Shown in pieces: positions 1 to 12,292 of a DNA stretch of 64,000 nucleotides. Below the pieces are notes generated by a model. That model was not told the origin of the DNA. It saw nothing but the letters and a program-made list of their open reading frames with translations, and made no database searches. How positions within the stretch are numbered: the first letter of the stretch is position 1; each line of letters begins with the position of its first letter. A program made the position numbers and the translations under genes. The stretch comes from Xiphias gladius (Eukaryota; Chordata; Actinopteri; Istiophoriformes; Xiphiidae): NCBI RefSeq assembly GCF_016859285.1, contig NC_053415.1, forward strand, positions 18,436,501-18,500,500. Direction: 5' to 3'.

Positions 1-2794
1 CTTGGTAATTATGAAAGACAGTTGTGTCAGATGTTTGGACCACAGTTGTGTTATGAATAATGATTACATGATTTTAAAAAAATACTATGTAAACAATACT
101 ATTATTAACAACAACAAAAAATTTAAAACTGTAACATAACGAAACAAGACAATGAAGTGAAGAAATTAGAAAATGTCAAAATAATGACAAGCATGTCATG
201 TCACATTTCAGCATGACACCTTGTTAAGTCTGACTCTGTCAAGTAAAGGTGGGAACAGACTTGCTGTTCAGATTGGGACAGATTGGTATGATACAGAGAA
301 CCTCAAATGGATTTGAACCCCTGATGCTTGCCTCACCAATGCCCTGTGTTACAACACTGCATAAGAAATGATATGCATGCAGTATATTTGAATATTCATG
401 ACCAAATCCAACGGCTGTTTGTACTCTAGCATTAATTAGTTGCTCGAGGGGGAGCTACACCCAAATAAGAAGCTCCAGTGCTTGATGCTGAAACACGGCA
501 ATCCCAAAGAAAGAATTAAAGAGTGAGAAATCCGTGGCTAGTGGGTGCTGCCACAGTATGAATCTTTCAAAAAGCGAGGGATGTCAGCACTGAAAGATCT
601 TTACCCATTTAACAATTAACAGACAATGTTTAAGTTAAAAAAAAAAAAAGGAAAGGCAATAAAGCAACTGAAACCCTCTGAATTGAAATGATCTCTGATG
701 GCTAACTCAGTCTTGCGCAAAACTTCTCTTTGTTAAGGATGTGGATATATATGTGCCATTAAAAATGTATGAATATTCAAGAGGAGAGTTGGTTGAAGAG
801 TCCCAATCATCTCCTACACAGTTGCCCTGACAGTTAAAAGAGGACCGCTGAGAGGAGTTTCACTGTGAAATACATTAGCATGCCTTTGAAACAAGAGACC
901 TTGAGTATGAACAAGGGCTATCCATACACACTTTGGAATGTAATTTATATGCACAAACTGAGGTGTGAGGCCAGATGATGTTAGAGGGGCAGAAAGGATC
1001 CACTCAGTACAGGTGTAGTTTTCACTGGCCAACAATGTAATAGCCATTTTTATACTGTGCCTCTTTACACATCAGTGAGCTCTTCTGAACTTACAGAATC
1101 CACTGAAACCATCTCACTGCTGAAAAGAAAATATATGAGGTATATCGATAATTGGATGCCCTGCTTGTACTGCTTTATATTTCATCAATGATCTTGAAGG
1201 AATATGTTGCCTCATCAAAGAGATGTTTCCAGCGGAGTGACAATAAAAGTGTTGATTTTCCGCTGCTTGTTTGAAGACCTGAGTTACTTTTTGTGCCACT
1301 GCCACTGGTGACCTATGCGCTCAACTCTCTGAATTATGCATGGTGATTATACGACGTAGTCCTCTGAATTGTAAATTCTCACAATTATACAGCCCATTGT
1401 CTATTCATTATTTCAAAACGAATGGGAAATTATGTAAAACTATCTCTAAAGAGGAAAGCAGCGTGTAATATGACTTGCCATATTGTTCATGCAATTCAAA
1501 TACTTTGCTTTTTCTGAGAGTTGAAAGTAATCAGATTTAAATGAAATCTGACTTGCATGTCATGTGGGATTACGATACATTTGGAAGATAAGCTATGATA
1601 ACTACACTACGTGCCATGAGGTGAGAGCACTCAGGCAAAGAGTGTCTTCCAATTAACTTAAACCTCCCTCAAGGTTAAATATACAAGTGTTGACTGAGAG
1701 TCGAACTTATCTGCTTTTCTCGACCAGACGAGTGAAGGACTTCAACATGTCCCACAGCGTCTCCCTGCTTTTCTGCGTACTTTGTTTTCTGATTCCTTCA
1801 CACAAGCAACACATACTGAACACACAGCTCGTGGCGAAACTCTGCTCGCAGTCCCCCTCTCCAGACTTAAAAGTAAAGGAGATTATACGTCCTATGCTGT
1901 CAGGGTCAACCTTCCTGTTGAACTCCATCTTGCCTCCTCAGTGACTTCCTTTAAATCTCTCCTATAACTAATTTAACCTGTAACCTTAACCTGTATTTCT
2001 GCATTAAGTGTTTTTTATGCACCTTGTCACTTTTAAAGTCCCCCTCCACTCAAAAATGTGTTTTGCTTATTGTTACTTCACTTGGATATTTGACCTTCAC
2101 TGTGCAGAATAATGTATGTGCAGAGTTTAACACTAGATGACACATTCATTTGCTGAAGGTTGAAAGTTTCTCCGTGTGCACCTTAAATCTCAGTTCAAAA
2201 CATGGACGTACGGGCAGGATTTTGTGACATCACAGCCAGTTTGGGGCCAATTATAGTTCAACATGCAGCATACACAAATATGGTGTGGAAACTTGAAACC
2301 AGTGCACATGCACTGAGAATGGGCCTTTCCGTGAAGTAGGAGACATCTTGTGTCTGGTAGTTAAACTTTGGAAAAGAAAAAATATTGGCATTTTCAGAGA
2401 TTTCGGATTTTGAAATGAGAGATGGTGAGTAGATGTAATGTTTAATCAGATAAGTCAATTAAATGGAAAAATCATATCGGACACTAATTATTGTTCAGAG
2501 CAGAGCATTTACTGTCTCAAAACATTTCTGGAATTTTCAATTTAATAATTTCTGCTATTTTATTGTTCTGGCATTTTATTGTTTTTACATAAACCACTGT
2601 GTAACTTTGGTTTGAATATAAAGGTTATTTATAGTTTTTAGTATTAAAGTGATCTTTTTTTTCCCTTGATTTCATAGTATTTTATATTATTTTAGCTTTT
2701 TTTTCTGGCTTTGAACATGAGGAATCTGTTGGATAATGACAGATCACTAACATGACTATTATACTGTTTTTTTGATTGTGTTATTGTGTCACTG

Positions 2795-3070
2795 CTTCTG
2801 TTCTGTTCTGTTCTGTCCTGGTCTGGTCTGGTGTGGTCTGGTCTGTCTGAACAGTCTTTTTTAGTCTCACTATCAGAGTGCAGAGATTTTCCTTCTCATG
2901 TTTTTTTAAAAGTGCAGTATCTTGCCGGGCCTTGCTTTGGTTTCATTTTAAGCAGACTATAAGAACCGGCAGTGAGACTGCTTCCTGTCCCTACTCCTCC
3001 TCCTCCTCGTCCTCCTCCTCCTCCTTCTCCTCCTCCTCTTCCTCCTCCTCTTCCGCCTCCTCCTCCTCTG
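2795..3070. repeat. Pentamer-like and (TCC)n low-complexity tracts
   Basis: TTCTG and GGTCT units repeat at 2,795-2,852 and TCC units at 2,993-3,069. The latter produce a long Ser- or Pro-rich frame that is not a gene. Confidence 0.85.
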
Positions 3071-4654
3071 GAAGTGTTACCCTCTCATCCTCTATCTCCC
3101 CTCATCCGCTATTCTCCTCCTCACCTCCTGCTGCACTCCATCCCTCTGCTGACCACAGGTATTTGTTTAGGAATCTCTCGGTGGAAATTATACTCCATCT
3201 CCGGCGCTCCCTATCAACACACAATTATCATGGGCAATCATGCAGAACAGTGCTAAATTCAGCTGGGACTCCCACTCTGATGACATTACTGACTGCAAGG
3301 CCCGAGCTTCTTCTGGAGGTGGCTTTCTCCTCACCTGCAGTAAACCTCTCTCTCTCACCCTCTTTCTCTCTCTTTCTCACACACACTCTCACATAGATAT
3401 GGCTAGAGAAATGATTAAACTTTTTTCTTTTTTTATCTTATTAGGATTTCATTTAAACCAGGAAGTCCACTAGATAAGAAATCTCATTCCTGGGTTAGAC
3501 TTGGCTGAAAGGACTGCTCCAACCTGAAACAGGACAAATCCTGCGATCTTATCTTACAGTTTATTAGCATCTGCCATCCTCTGTGGCCTCTTCTCGTGAC
3601 CTGCGGTGGTTTACCTCAGTGTAGCTTCTCATATGGCAAAGCTGAAGTTTGGTGCGGCTACCCTCACACGGACGGCAATAAAAATTTCACAAATTTGGAA
3701 GCGTGAATCTCCATCCTAAGAGTCTACTGCGAAGGCAAGGTCAATCTCACAAAGTAATCAGTGCCTTACATTGTGCCACTCTTTCCTGCATTCTAAGGCA
3801 GATGCATTTCCCTATGTATGATAAGTATATTATAAAGCTCGAAAGGCACAGAGTTGGTACAGACACATGAGAATCGACACAGGAGTCCATTCAGATCCTG
3901 ATCAAATGCTCCATTCATGAGTGAAATTACCATCCGTCCGTCAGCCAAGGTGTGAATTCTTTCATCTACAGATCCTACCTCTGAAGTTGTGATTAAATGC
4001 ATAACGCCACATACACTCCACATAGACTCTAGATAAGCAAAATGAGATTTCTGCCTCTCGTGGTGTCAGTTTATGTGTATGTCAAGTGAGACAACAGTGC
4101 CATCTTGTGGTATTTTCGTTGAATCCTTTGTATTTGACCAGACCTTTTATTACAATCATCCCATCACAGAAAATAATCCACACAATGACAAAAAAGAGGC
4201 AGTTAAGATGCAAAAAGAATCAGTTTGTCCCAGGTGGAAAGGGTGTTCTCGTGACTGGTCATTGCTGGACAAAATGATTTATTTTAGACATCATTGCTTA
4301 TCTTCACCATTTTATTGACAAACAGATCACAGAAATATTTATTCGGACAGATATAATTTTATGTCCGAATCTCACAACACACAATTTAACAACTCACAGA
4401 GAAAACGGACTGACAAACACATAACAACATGAAAATAAAACAGTTACATAAAAGCAACATAAAAAATTAATTCTTGCTTCTAGCTTCACTTATAAAGACA
4501 ATAAAACGTGTTGAACCAAGGAGCTGGTCGAACTACAACTATACGACCAAAAAACAACACAGTTTCAGGCTATGTACAGAAATAGTAAAATAATACTGCA
4601 GAAAAAGCAGAAAATATTAAGCATGATACACTCAGTAAAATGTGAATATTTGAA

Positions 4655-5216
4655 GTTATTACAGGATAAGTTTGATGATAGTTATGTATTTTATTTTATA
4701 TTTTTCTTAGTGTCAAAAAATCTCATGAAAAGACCAAAACCAACAATCAGTTGACCCTATTATCTGTAAAGCCAAACCCTGATATACTGTAATTCATTTC
4801 TTTGTGCCATAGAGCTCCATTGTTGTCCAAAAACTATTGAAAACACATCAGTGAGCCATGCTGTTACACCTGGTGACATGTTCCGTCATTATGATGAACA
4901 TGGCACAGCAAAAAATAGTCCCGAACAAATGGGCTGTTTACTACTGTTTGAGTAAAGTTTGCTAAGAAACTACAGTGGCCACCCATTTCAGGCACTTAAT
5001 TTGCCTAAAAAAAAAAACAGGAAAGTATATTTTTAAAATCTGTTTCAAAGATTTACAATTTCAGTGTAAATGCATGAACTTGGAGCTGAGTCCCATAGAT
5101 AAACAAGGGAAGTTGGAAAATATTGAGAGACAATTGCATTGTTGGTTTTGGGCTTTCATGGGTTTTAGTTGACAATTACAAAAATATAGAATATCATCAG
5201 CCTTATCCTTTAAGCT
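4655..5216. mobile_element. MITE family R1, copy 1 (complete)
   Basis: The two ends are imperfect inverted repeats of about 70-90 bases: the left arm runs through GGATAAGTTTGATGATA and GAAAAGACCAAAACCAACAA, and the right arm carries the complement of GGATAAGGCTGATGATA and CCCAAAACCAACAATG. The interior has CCATAGAGCTCCATTGTT and ACTACAGTGGCC. No coding frame belongs to it. Related copies are at about 32,470, 43,155 and 54,275. Confidence 0.65.
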
Positions 5217-5940
5217 GAACACAGAAAAGGCTGCTGGGCCTGTGTTTTTTCCAAAGGCACTGACTCCCATTACTGTATATACAGATTATAAAAATGATCA
5301 TGCCACCTCATAAGCTTTTCATTATGCACATTTTTGATGTTGTTGTTATTTTGTTGTTCTCTTTTGTTTTTTTTTTAAATGCTATACAAAGTAAAATATA
5401 TATTTTAAATAGTTGTTAAAGCAGGGAACACACTGTATTCCCATGCAGACAAAATATGCTTCAATTAACAAAATGTTTCCATCATTAACTTTAAATTTCT
5501 GGTAAATTTGGGTTTCAAAAGGATACACTCATAAGCCTCGTAACCATCAACACACAAGATTTTTAAACAAAAATGTTATACACCACAGGTATTTATACTG
5601 TGTGTGATCAGGTTTGTTGAGAAACTCATATAGTCTACAAACCACAGATAACACAGAACTGTATGTAACGTACCTCAATTGAATGTAGCTCAGGGTGGAG
5701 TGATTCTGATGACATTTCTGAGCTCAACAATGGTTGCAATATTTTTATCCTGGAACAAAGTGTCCAAGCCTGTCAGATCATCTATACCACAAAGCTGCCA
5801 CTTAGTATCTACAGACTCCTGCTTTTACTAGGCAGACAAAATGTCAAAGATCTGCTGGTGTAAAAAAAAAAAAAAAAAAAATCAATGGTATTCCAAACAC
5901 CTCAGGCCCTACTCTTCCTCTAACCTGCTGCTGGTTCAAG

Positions 5941-8586
5941 TCAGTGGTAGTGAATCTGGACCGTTCGACCGATGAGGAGGAAAAGAAGGCCAGCCAGAAA
6001 GCTGAAGAAGATGCCAAAGGGGGCAAACATGAAGGACAGGCCATAGCTGAGGGACAGCTGAAAGTCTGGACACACCGCTGAGCGCTGGTGTATGTAGACA
6101 TCCATCGCATCAAACACCTGCACCCACAGCACGTACATCACCACCACACACAGCAGGAAAATACCTGGAGCAGAGAAGAGCAACACAAGTAGAGATGTGA
6201 GACTGTGATGACTGGAACTCATGCATATACTTTTTATATAAACCAGTAGATCCACAACGGGATCAAAAACAAGTATTTAAACAGTTATGTGAGGAGTATT
6301 CAGATTCCTTTACTTGAGTAAGAGTACAAACGCAACACTGTAGAATTACACCATTACAGGTGAAAGTCCTGCATTTAGAATCAGAGTCAAAGTAGTTTAG
6401 TCCAGTAGATTCTCAACCGAGGGCTCTCACCACCTCCAAAGGATCATGAGATAGATCTAATGAGGGATCATGAGATTAAAGCGGTGGGAACGACAACAAA
6501 ACAAGCTCTGCCACACAATCGCGTTGACATTTTTTGGACTATTCTGTAAGTTTTGTTCTCTAATATTGAAGAGTTTTACCTCTTTGGGCCTTAAACGCTT
6601 ATTTGAATGAAACCATCTGAGGAGTTTAGAGGGGAAATGTCTCTTTGGTGGAGCTGCTAACAAGTCATTGACATTTGAAATGTGACAAGGGGCCATAGTG
6701 AGACACTATTTTTTTGTCAGGGGTCACGAGCCAAAAAGTTAGGGAAATACTGGCTTAATCTTTAAAGATGCAATGCACCCTAATTTATGAACATATTATA
6801 TATTTTTTAATGTAAAAACTAAATCTGAAAGGTCAATAGTAACTAGACCTGTCAAATAAATGTAGTGGAGTAAAATGTTCCATGTATTTCCCTCTGAAAT
6901 GTAGTTGAGTACAGGTGTTAAGCAGCATATAATAGTAAGGATTTAACCATTTCAAAGTCTCACCAGATGCCAGGAAGAGGCCGCCCCCTGCTTTGTACAG
7001 ACGGTGGCTGGCAAATGGAGCAGCACAGATGATGATGAACCCACCAAGCACTACAGCCACCACACCAATGAGCATAAAGATGCTCCAGAAGCCCCTGTAG
7101 ACTGGACGACAGAAATATTAGCTGGTTGTACAAAGAGCCTTTAAATCACGACCTCACTTTGTGCAAAGAGGTGAATGTAATGTAATAAGTACATAGACAC
7201 TTACTTATAGCAGAATCGTACTCTGTGGCATTGTGGGTCTGATGAGACACCGGGAATGGGAAGAGGTAGGCGTGCACGCACACTTTTGAGTGTGGCTGAT
7301 TTGCTAGAGAGAGAAAGAATAAATCAGCACACAAAAGAAATAAAAAAATGTAATTTTACAAGTAAACCAACACAGAGGACATCACTTACAAATACAATAT
7401 AATTATGAAGGAAACAACTCAAAAACATGATGTTTTATTCACTTTTATGCTGATTTTGTAATTGCTATACAAGAAAACATATATGCTTCAGACATTTTAA
7501 AAAGAAACTGATTATTTGCAATTATTCTATAAATTTTCACTTAATTTGTAGCTTATCTGTTTTTTCAGTTGTAGACTTTGACTGCAATCCCTTTTTATTT
7601 TGTGACATTTCTTTCGTGGTTTGGCAGATAGCTAAATTTGCCAATAGAGAAACAAAAAGATAGGCTAATTACACACTTTTTCTCTTATGTTTTTATATTC
7701 TGCCCCTTCTGTCTTCTCTCTTCTCTTCCACCATGTGAAATTCCACAGACCCTCACAAGGTCCTTTTCGGTGCTAGAGGCAGTTTCTGACAATGAACTAC
7801 CATTCAAAGTCCCCATCAGAAAATAGACAACACACAATCATCTGACATTTGACCAGAATAACATCCCATGGGACTTCCTCTGAAAGGTCTCATGAGAGGG
7901 TTTCTACCGCTATGTCGTCAAACGATTTTCATAAACAGAATTGCAGCAAATCAAAAAGTGATATTTATTCTGCAGCCGGGTCGTAGTGCCGCCATGTGAC
8001 TCTTTGGGAGCTTATCACTGGAGGAGAATGGTTTCTTGCACTCACCAATCATCAGCGTCAGAAAACAGAGTATAGGAATATTCAAGAGAAATTAGAAATT
8101 AAAAACTGTCCTCTCATTTATTTGTGTCTCAACAGATTGTTTCAATAAATAGAGATATAGTTTAATCCTAATGTTCTGTTTGGGGCTTCTTTAACAGCTC
8201 AAAAAACATATTTAACATTGTTCTATCATCTTGATGCTTCATGACTGTTTCCTAATTTTATAAGAATTGCTCATAAACAGGATTTTGAACTGATGATATG
8301 TTTCAGAAGTCTGCTAAAGAAAATGATGCTTTACGTCTGTTTTACGGCCTTCGAGACACCAGCTGTAGAATATGCTCAAATTCAATGGATTTTCATAAAC
8401 TCTACATCTGTAGTTGGCGTTGACATGACCGTTTACGCAGCAGCATCCCTTCCAAAGTCCCAAATTTCTGTTACTGTATAACAAGTTGTTCGAAAGAGGT
8501 CTAACGGGGAGGTGGACCTCATAACCCTACATTACCCCAGGGTAATGTACTATACATTTCTTTTTCTGTAAATTACTTTTTGTAAA

Positions 8587-8617
<31 letters not shown>

Positions 8618-10885
8618 TGTCCATGTATAGTCCATATAAAATAAAAAAAACATGAAATATTTTTATATATTCTGTATTTAAAATGTCTTTCATCAAATGA
8701 GCAAGCCCAGTTTGTGGCAAAGGGAAGTGCTACCCCAACATTACTTTTCTCCATGTTGGGTTTTAATAAGGTCAGAAGATAAGAAACAAAATATTCAAAG
8801 AAAAAAATGGTTGATTTGAAATTATTCTTGTAATTTCTAAATATAAAGCCGTAGAAACAATGAGAAAATGGAGATGATGTCAACAAAACACAAGCATTAA
8901 CTACTGGAACAACACCACATGTCCCACTTACTGAACCAGAGCTTCCATATCAAGTTGTCATCACCCATGTTGCTTCCAAAGGAACACCTCCAGAAAAAAC
9001 CCTCATGGGATAGAATAACCTCACTACTGTCGTCCTCTAACACCACATTTCCAGGCTGGAAAGGGGAAGAAAAGAAGAAGAATGATTTATTACAAAGTCT
9101 GCAGTATAGGGTATATACAATATAAGCATTGTTGCGGATGCACTGCATCATATCTGTTGATGTAATTAAAGTCTGTGAGAGCAGACATATGAGGCAGGTG
9201 TACAAGTGTGTTGCCACAGTGCAGAGCAGCTGCTAAGCCAGGTCAAGGGTTGAGCTGAGCAAGCACCTCTAACCTTATTCAGGTTTGGTTAGGCGCCAAG
9301 TGAGCATGCAGCTCGAGGATGTTCCCATTCAGGAAACACTCATCACCGGAAATCACCATTTTTGCACGTGAGCAAAAAATGCATCCATAATTGCCTGTTA
9401 CATCGTCCATAAGACACCCTTCTAAAGCAGGGGGTGTGTAGACGTTCATTAAGTCATAAAGTTCATAAAGTTCATAAAGTCAAGGTTAATCCAATCAGGG
9501 TGTGTTTTATTTTGAAATCAGCATTTTAAGACCTCGTTGAACAATTTCATTGTTAGTTCGTTTTAAAATTGAGATAAGGAAGACTCCTGTTTATGCTATA
9601 GGACAGTGGCTCCCAGCTCAGGACATCCCAAATAGAGTCACAACGTAAATCTGAGGGGTCACAAGACGACTAACGGGATTTGACAGAATCACAAAACACA
9701 TTTCTTCTACACAAAAGTATGACTTCTCTCTAATAATTAATTTTTCTTGTGAAATATTGAGTAGTTTTAGGTTTATGGGCATGTGGATAACTACATAATT
9801 GTACAAAACAAAAATGTGTAAAAAATTTGAGAGGGTGAAATCACTTTGGTTAACTGATATTAACATATTAGACCTGAGACAAAGGGTTACACAGTGAAAT
9901 TGGGGTGTTCTCTGGGGAAACAAACCTGAACTTCAGTTATAGCATCCTGTGCTATAGGATGCTAACAACCCTACTGAACTGTCCAGATTATGAAAACAAC
10001 TGTATTCTGATTGGATCCTGATTCAGACCTTATCCTCTGTTATATATTATGCTCTAAAAATCATAGTTTAAAATGGATTAGATTGAGATCACGTTGCATT
10101 ACTATGTACTGTATATACTCAGCACCACTTTGGTTTTATTGTGCTTATATCATGTCTCAAATCCGGCATCATTGCCCACTATGAAAAGCTAAGTATGTTC
10201 TAGTCGGTGACATTTAATACAGCACCATACCACTGGGACTGCTGGTATTTGTATCTCTATCATAGGGGCACATGGTACGAGCCATGTCTCAATCACTGCA
10301 TAGCTGCACACATGCTACATTAAACAGTGTCTGATTACATGACGAGGTCCTGAGGGGACGCCTCTCTGCCCTGCAATCAATCTACTGAGACAATGATTGG
10401 AGCAACTGATCACGGTCTCCAAAATAGAAGAAGCAGCTTTGATTCTAGTTTAAGGGCCAACCATTGGACCTTAAAATGATATAATTACTGTACGAGGATA
10501 TAGAGTGAAACTTGACAATACACCAATTAAAGTCCAAAGTTAAAGTTATAGGTCCCTGGCTCTAAAGCAACAACAACTGACCTCACTGCAGTTCCAGAAG
10601 TTATAATATGAGCATTTTCCAACCTAAAAACACATGATAACTAATATTCAGTGTAGTCAAAGCAAGTGATGGCTGACTATCTGCTGAGCCTCCTTGATCT
10701 GCTGCTGTTTGAAGGCCGACACCTACCCCCTCAGTCACACCGCCTGGGCCAACGGTTCCGGCAGGGCTTCGGAGGCAGCTCTCTGAGACCAGCAGCCAGT
10801 AATCAGTTCCAAAAGAGAGGAGGATGAGCACAGCTGCCAACGCCCCAAAGAGCCCCGCAAAAAACAGCGCCACACTAAGCTTCAT
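5941..10885 (-). CDS. tmem182: Transmembrane protein 182 (claudin/PMP22-like four-pass membrane protein), 5 coding exons
   Basis: Coding exons, in transcript order, are 10885-10727, 9055-8932, 7303-7205, 7101-6964 and 6164-5941. All junctions are GT..AG and phases agree, giving 247 residues against about 229 in human TMEM182. The start at MKLSVALFF matches the conserved N-terminus; an ATG 14 codons upstream is less likely. TM1 lies at about residues 4-27 and ends in DYWLL. The first extracellular loop carries HEGFFWRC, the W..C signature of the claudin/PMP22 superfamily. TM2 contains [10 protein letters not shown], and TM3-TM4 in the last exon end in VQIHYH. TMEM182 is a muscle-enriched plasma-membrane protein linked to myoblast differentiation and fusion; that role is family knowledge. 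The first loop is about 18 residues longer than I recall for human, the extra part lying around the exon 1/2 join. It is head-to-head with mfsd9. I am confident of the identity. Confidence 0.93.
6280..6940. mobile_element. Nested teleost repeats in tmem182 intron 4
   Basis: The outer repeat is the widely seen fish element containing TTTACTTGAGTAAGAGTA and, near its other end, AAATGTAGTTGAGTACAGG. It is interrupted at about 6,402-6,752 by an element with ends CCAGTAGATTCTCAACC and, inverted, CCAGTATTTCCCTAAC; these ends resemble the hAT-like copies elsewhere in the window. No clean target duplication was found for either, so limits are approximate. Confidence 0.5.
9449..9482. repeat. Short tandem repeat, unit TTCATAAAG
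   Basis: About three and a half copies of a nine-base unit in tmem182 intron 1. Confidence 0.75.
9604..9951. mobile_element. Probable hAT-like non-autonomous element in tmem182 intron 1
   Basis: It starts CAGTGGCTCCCAGC, close to the left end of the hAT-like element at 45,723, and holds the typical GGGGTCACAAGA segment. A 9-base match GCTATAGGA occurs at 9,595-9,603 and 9,951-9,959, compatible with an 8-bp target duplication CTATAGGA. The right terminus is decayed and hardly inverted, so the boundary is less sure. Confidence 0.55.
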
Positions 10886-11784
10886 GGTCCTAGATTGGCC
10901 AGCCACTCGGCTACTGGGTGTCCACACTCGGTCTGACTTTCCCCTCCGACTAGAGTAAGTGCATGTGACAAGCAGAAGCAGATACAGTCACTCCTCTTGC
11001 GCTGTAGTACATCCACTGAGTAAGATGGCTTGTTGCTCTGTAAAGCTGGTTTATGTTGGGTTACCGAATGTTGACTCCTTTCCTCTCCTGTCCCCTCTGT
11101 CTGTGTTATGGGAGGACAAGGTTGTGCACATGACTCCTTTGGACCCTCCACTGGGGTCTGCAGCCAGCCCCCGCCCCCCAACCCCCTGGGCTATTTTTGG
11201 GGTCTTATTGAAGGCGGCTGCTTCACTCTGCTGTGGGACTGGGTGTGTGGAGCAGTTGGAGAGTGTGAAGGGAGGGGATCATCGCAGAAATAACCGGTGG
11301 CAACTGGACACCCTTGCGTCTGCACAGGAATGTCAAAGCAGGGTGAGACTGAAAGGACAGAAGAGAGGCAAAGTAACCCCACAACACCCTGCCCAAAGCT
11401 TCTGCCCCACCTGGACAACATACACATAAACAGACAAACACACCAGTATAGTTTTTTGTGAATGGGGGTGATGAAAATTACTGTAAATGCACCCTTTCGT
11501 ATAACTTCTAAAGGAGCTCTGGTTGTATATGACACCACGAAGACAGAGGTAATTATCAAAATGTTTTAAAAACAGTTAAACTAGTCTACTAGTATTACTC
11601 ACGGTATGTCGCACTAAGTGAATTTACAGACATGTCAGAAAAATTACACAAAACAATATTGAAAATTTAGCACCTAGTAAGTTTTAGATACAGATCACAA
11701 AAAACATGTTCTTATTATGTATGAATTAGCATGTCAGTGTAAAAAGTCCCTACGGCCTTTAACACTTTTATGGTCTTGACCAAA

Positions 11785-12000
11785 AAAAGCCGTTAAATCA
11801 AGTCAATTATATTTGAACAGCACTTTTCATACACAATGACAATTCGATGTGCTTAACATCAGCACAAAAGCAAAATTGATCAATATTATAAAATAATGCC
11901 ACAACAAAGCCTAAAGAATGAGTGAATGCAACAAAAAGTGAAAACCACACTAGCACTAACACAAACACAAAATATAAAAAAATGAAATAGGTAAAAATCA
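11785..12000. repeat. Dispersed teleost repeat fragment between tmem182 and mfsd9
   Basis: AGCACTTTTCATACACAATG and ATTCGATGTGCTTAACATC resemble the widespread fish repeat containing a TATAGCACTTTTCATACA motif. It is decayed and its ends are unclear. Confidence 0.45.
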
Positions 12001-12205
12001 GTTAACAAAAAAATAATAATACAAATTGTAAAATGTATTTTGTAGTTGGTACTAGTCAGTGTCAGATGAGGGGAACCATTGGTTTATTAGCATCTAAGGG
12101 GAATATTTAGCAGTGAACCTATATGTAGACACTGGCTAATTTACACAATGATGTGACCCAGGCCACCTTCAGCCAGAAGCTCTCCACCCACATCCACTCC
12201 TCTGT

Positions 12206-12209
12206 AGTG

Positions 12210-12279
<70 letters not shown>

Positions 12280-12292
12280 TGTTTGTGTTTTT
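12206..12292. repeat. (TG)n microsatellite
   Basis: Nearly pure dinucleotide repeat in the tmem182-mfsd9 gap, ending in TTTG variants. Confidence 0.95.

Larger units (their letters stand above)
1..5940. other. Gene-free left flank and tmem182 3' UTR
   Basis: No exon was recognised. The part next to 5,940 must include the tmem182 3' UTR on the minus strand, but no strong AATAAA was found within 900 bases. The stretch holds a TTCTG/GGTCT pentamer-like tract (about 2,795-2,852), a TCC tract (2,993-3,069) and an R1 MITE (4,655-5,216). Blocks at about 360-480 and 1,100-1,460 are free of repeats and rich in homeodomain- and SOX-like sites. Confidence 0.5.

Noticed and set aside
2878-3396. Long Ser-rich and Pro-rich frames on the plus strand
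   Set aside because: They arise from a (TCC)n tract read in two frames; there are no flanking domains and no splice logic.
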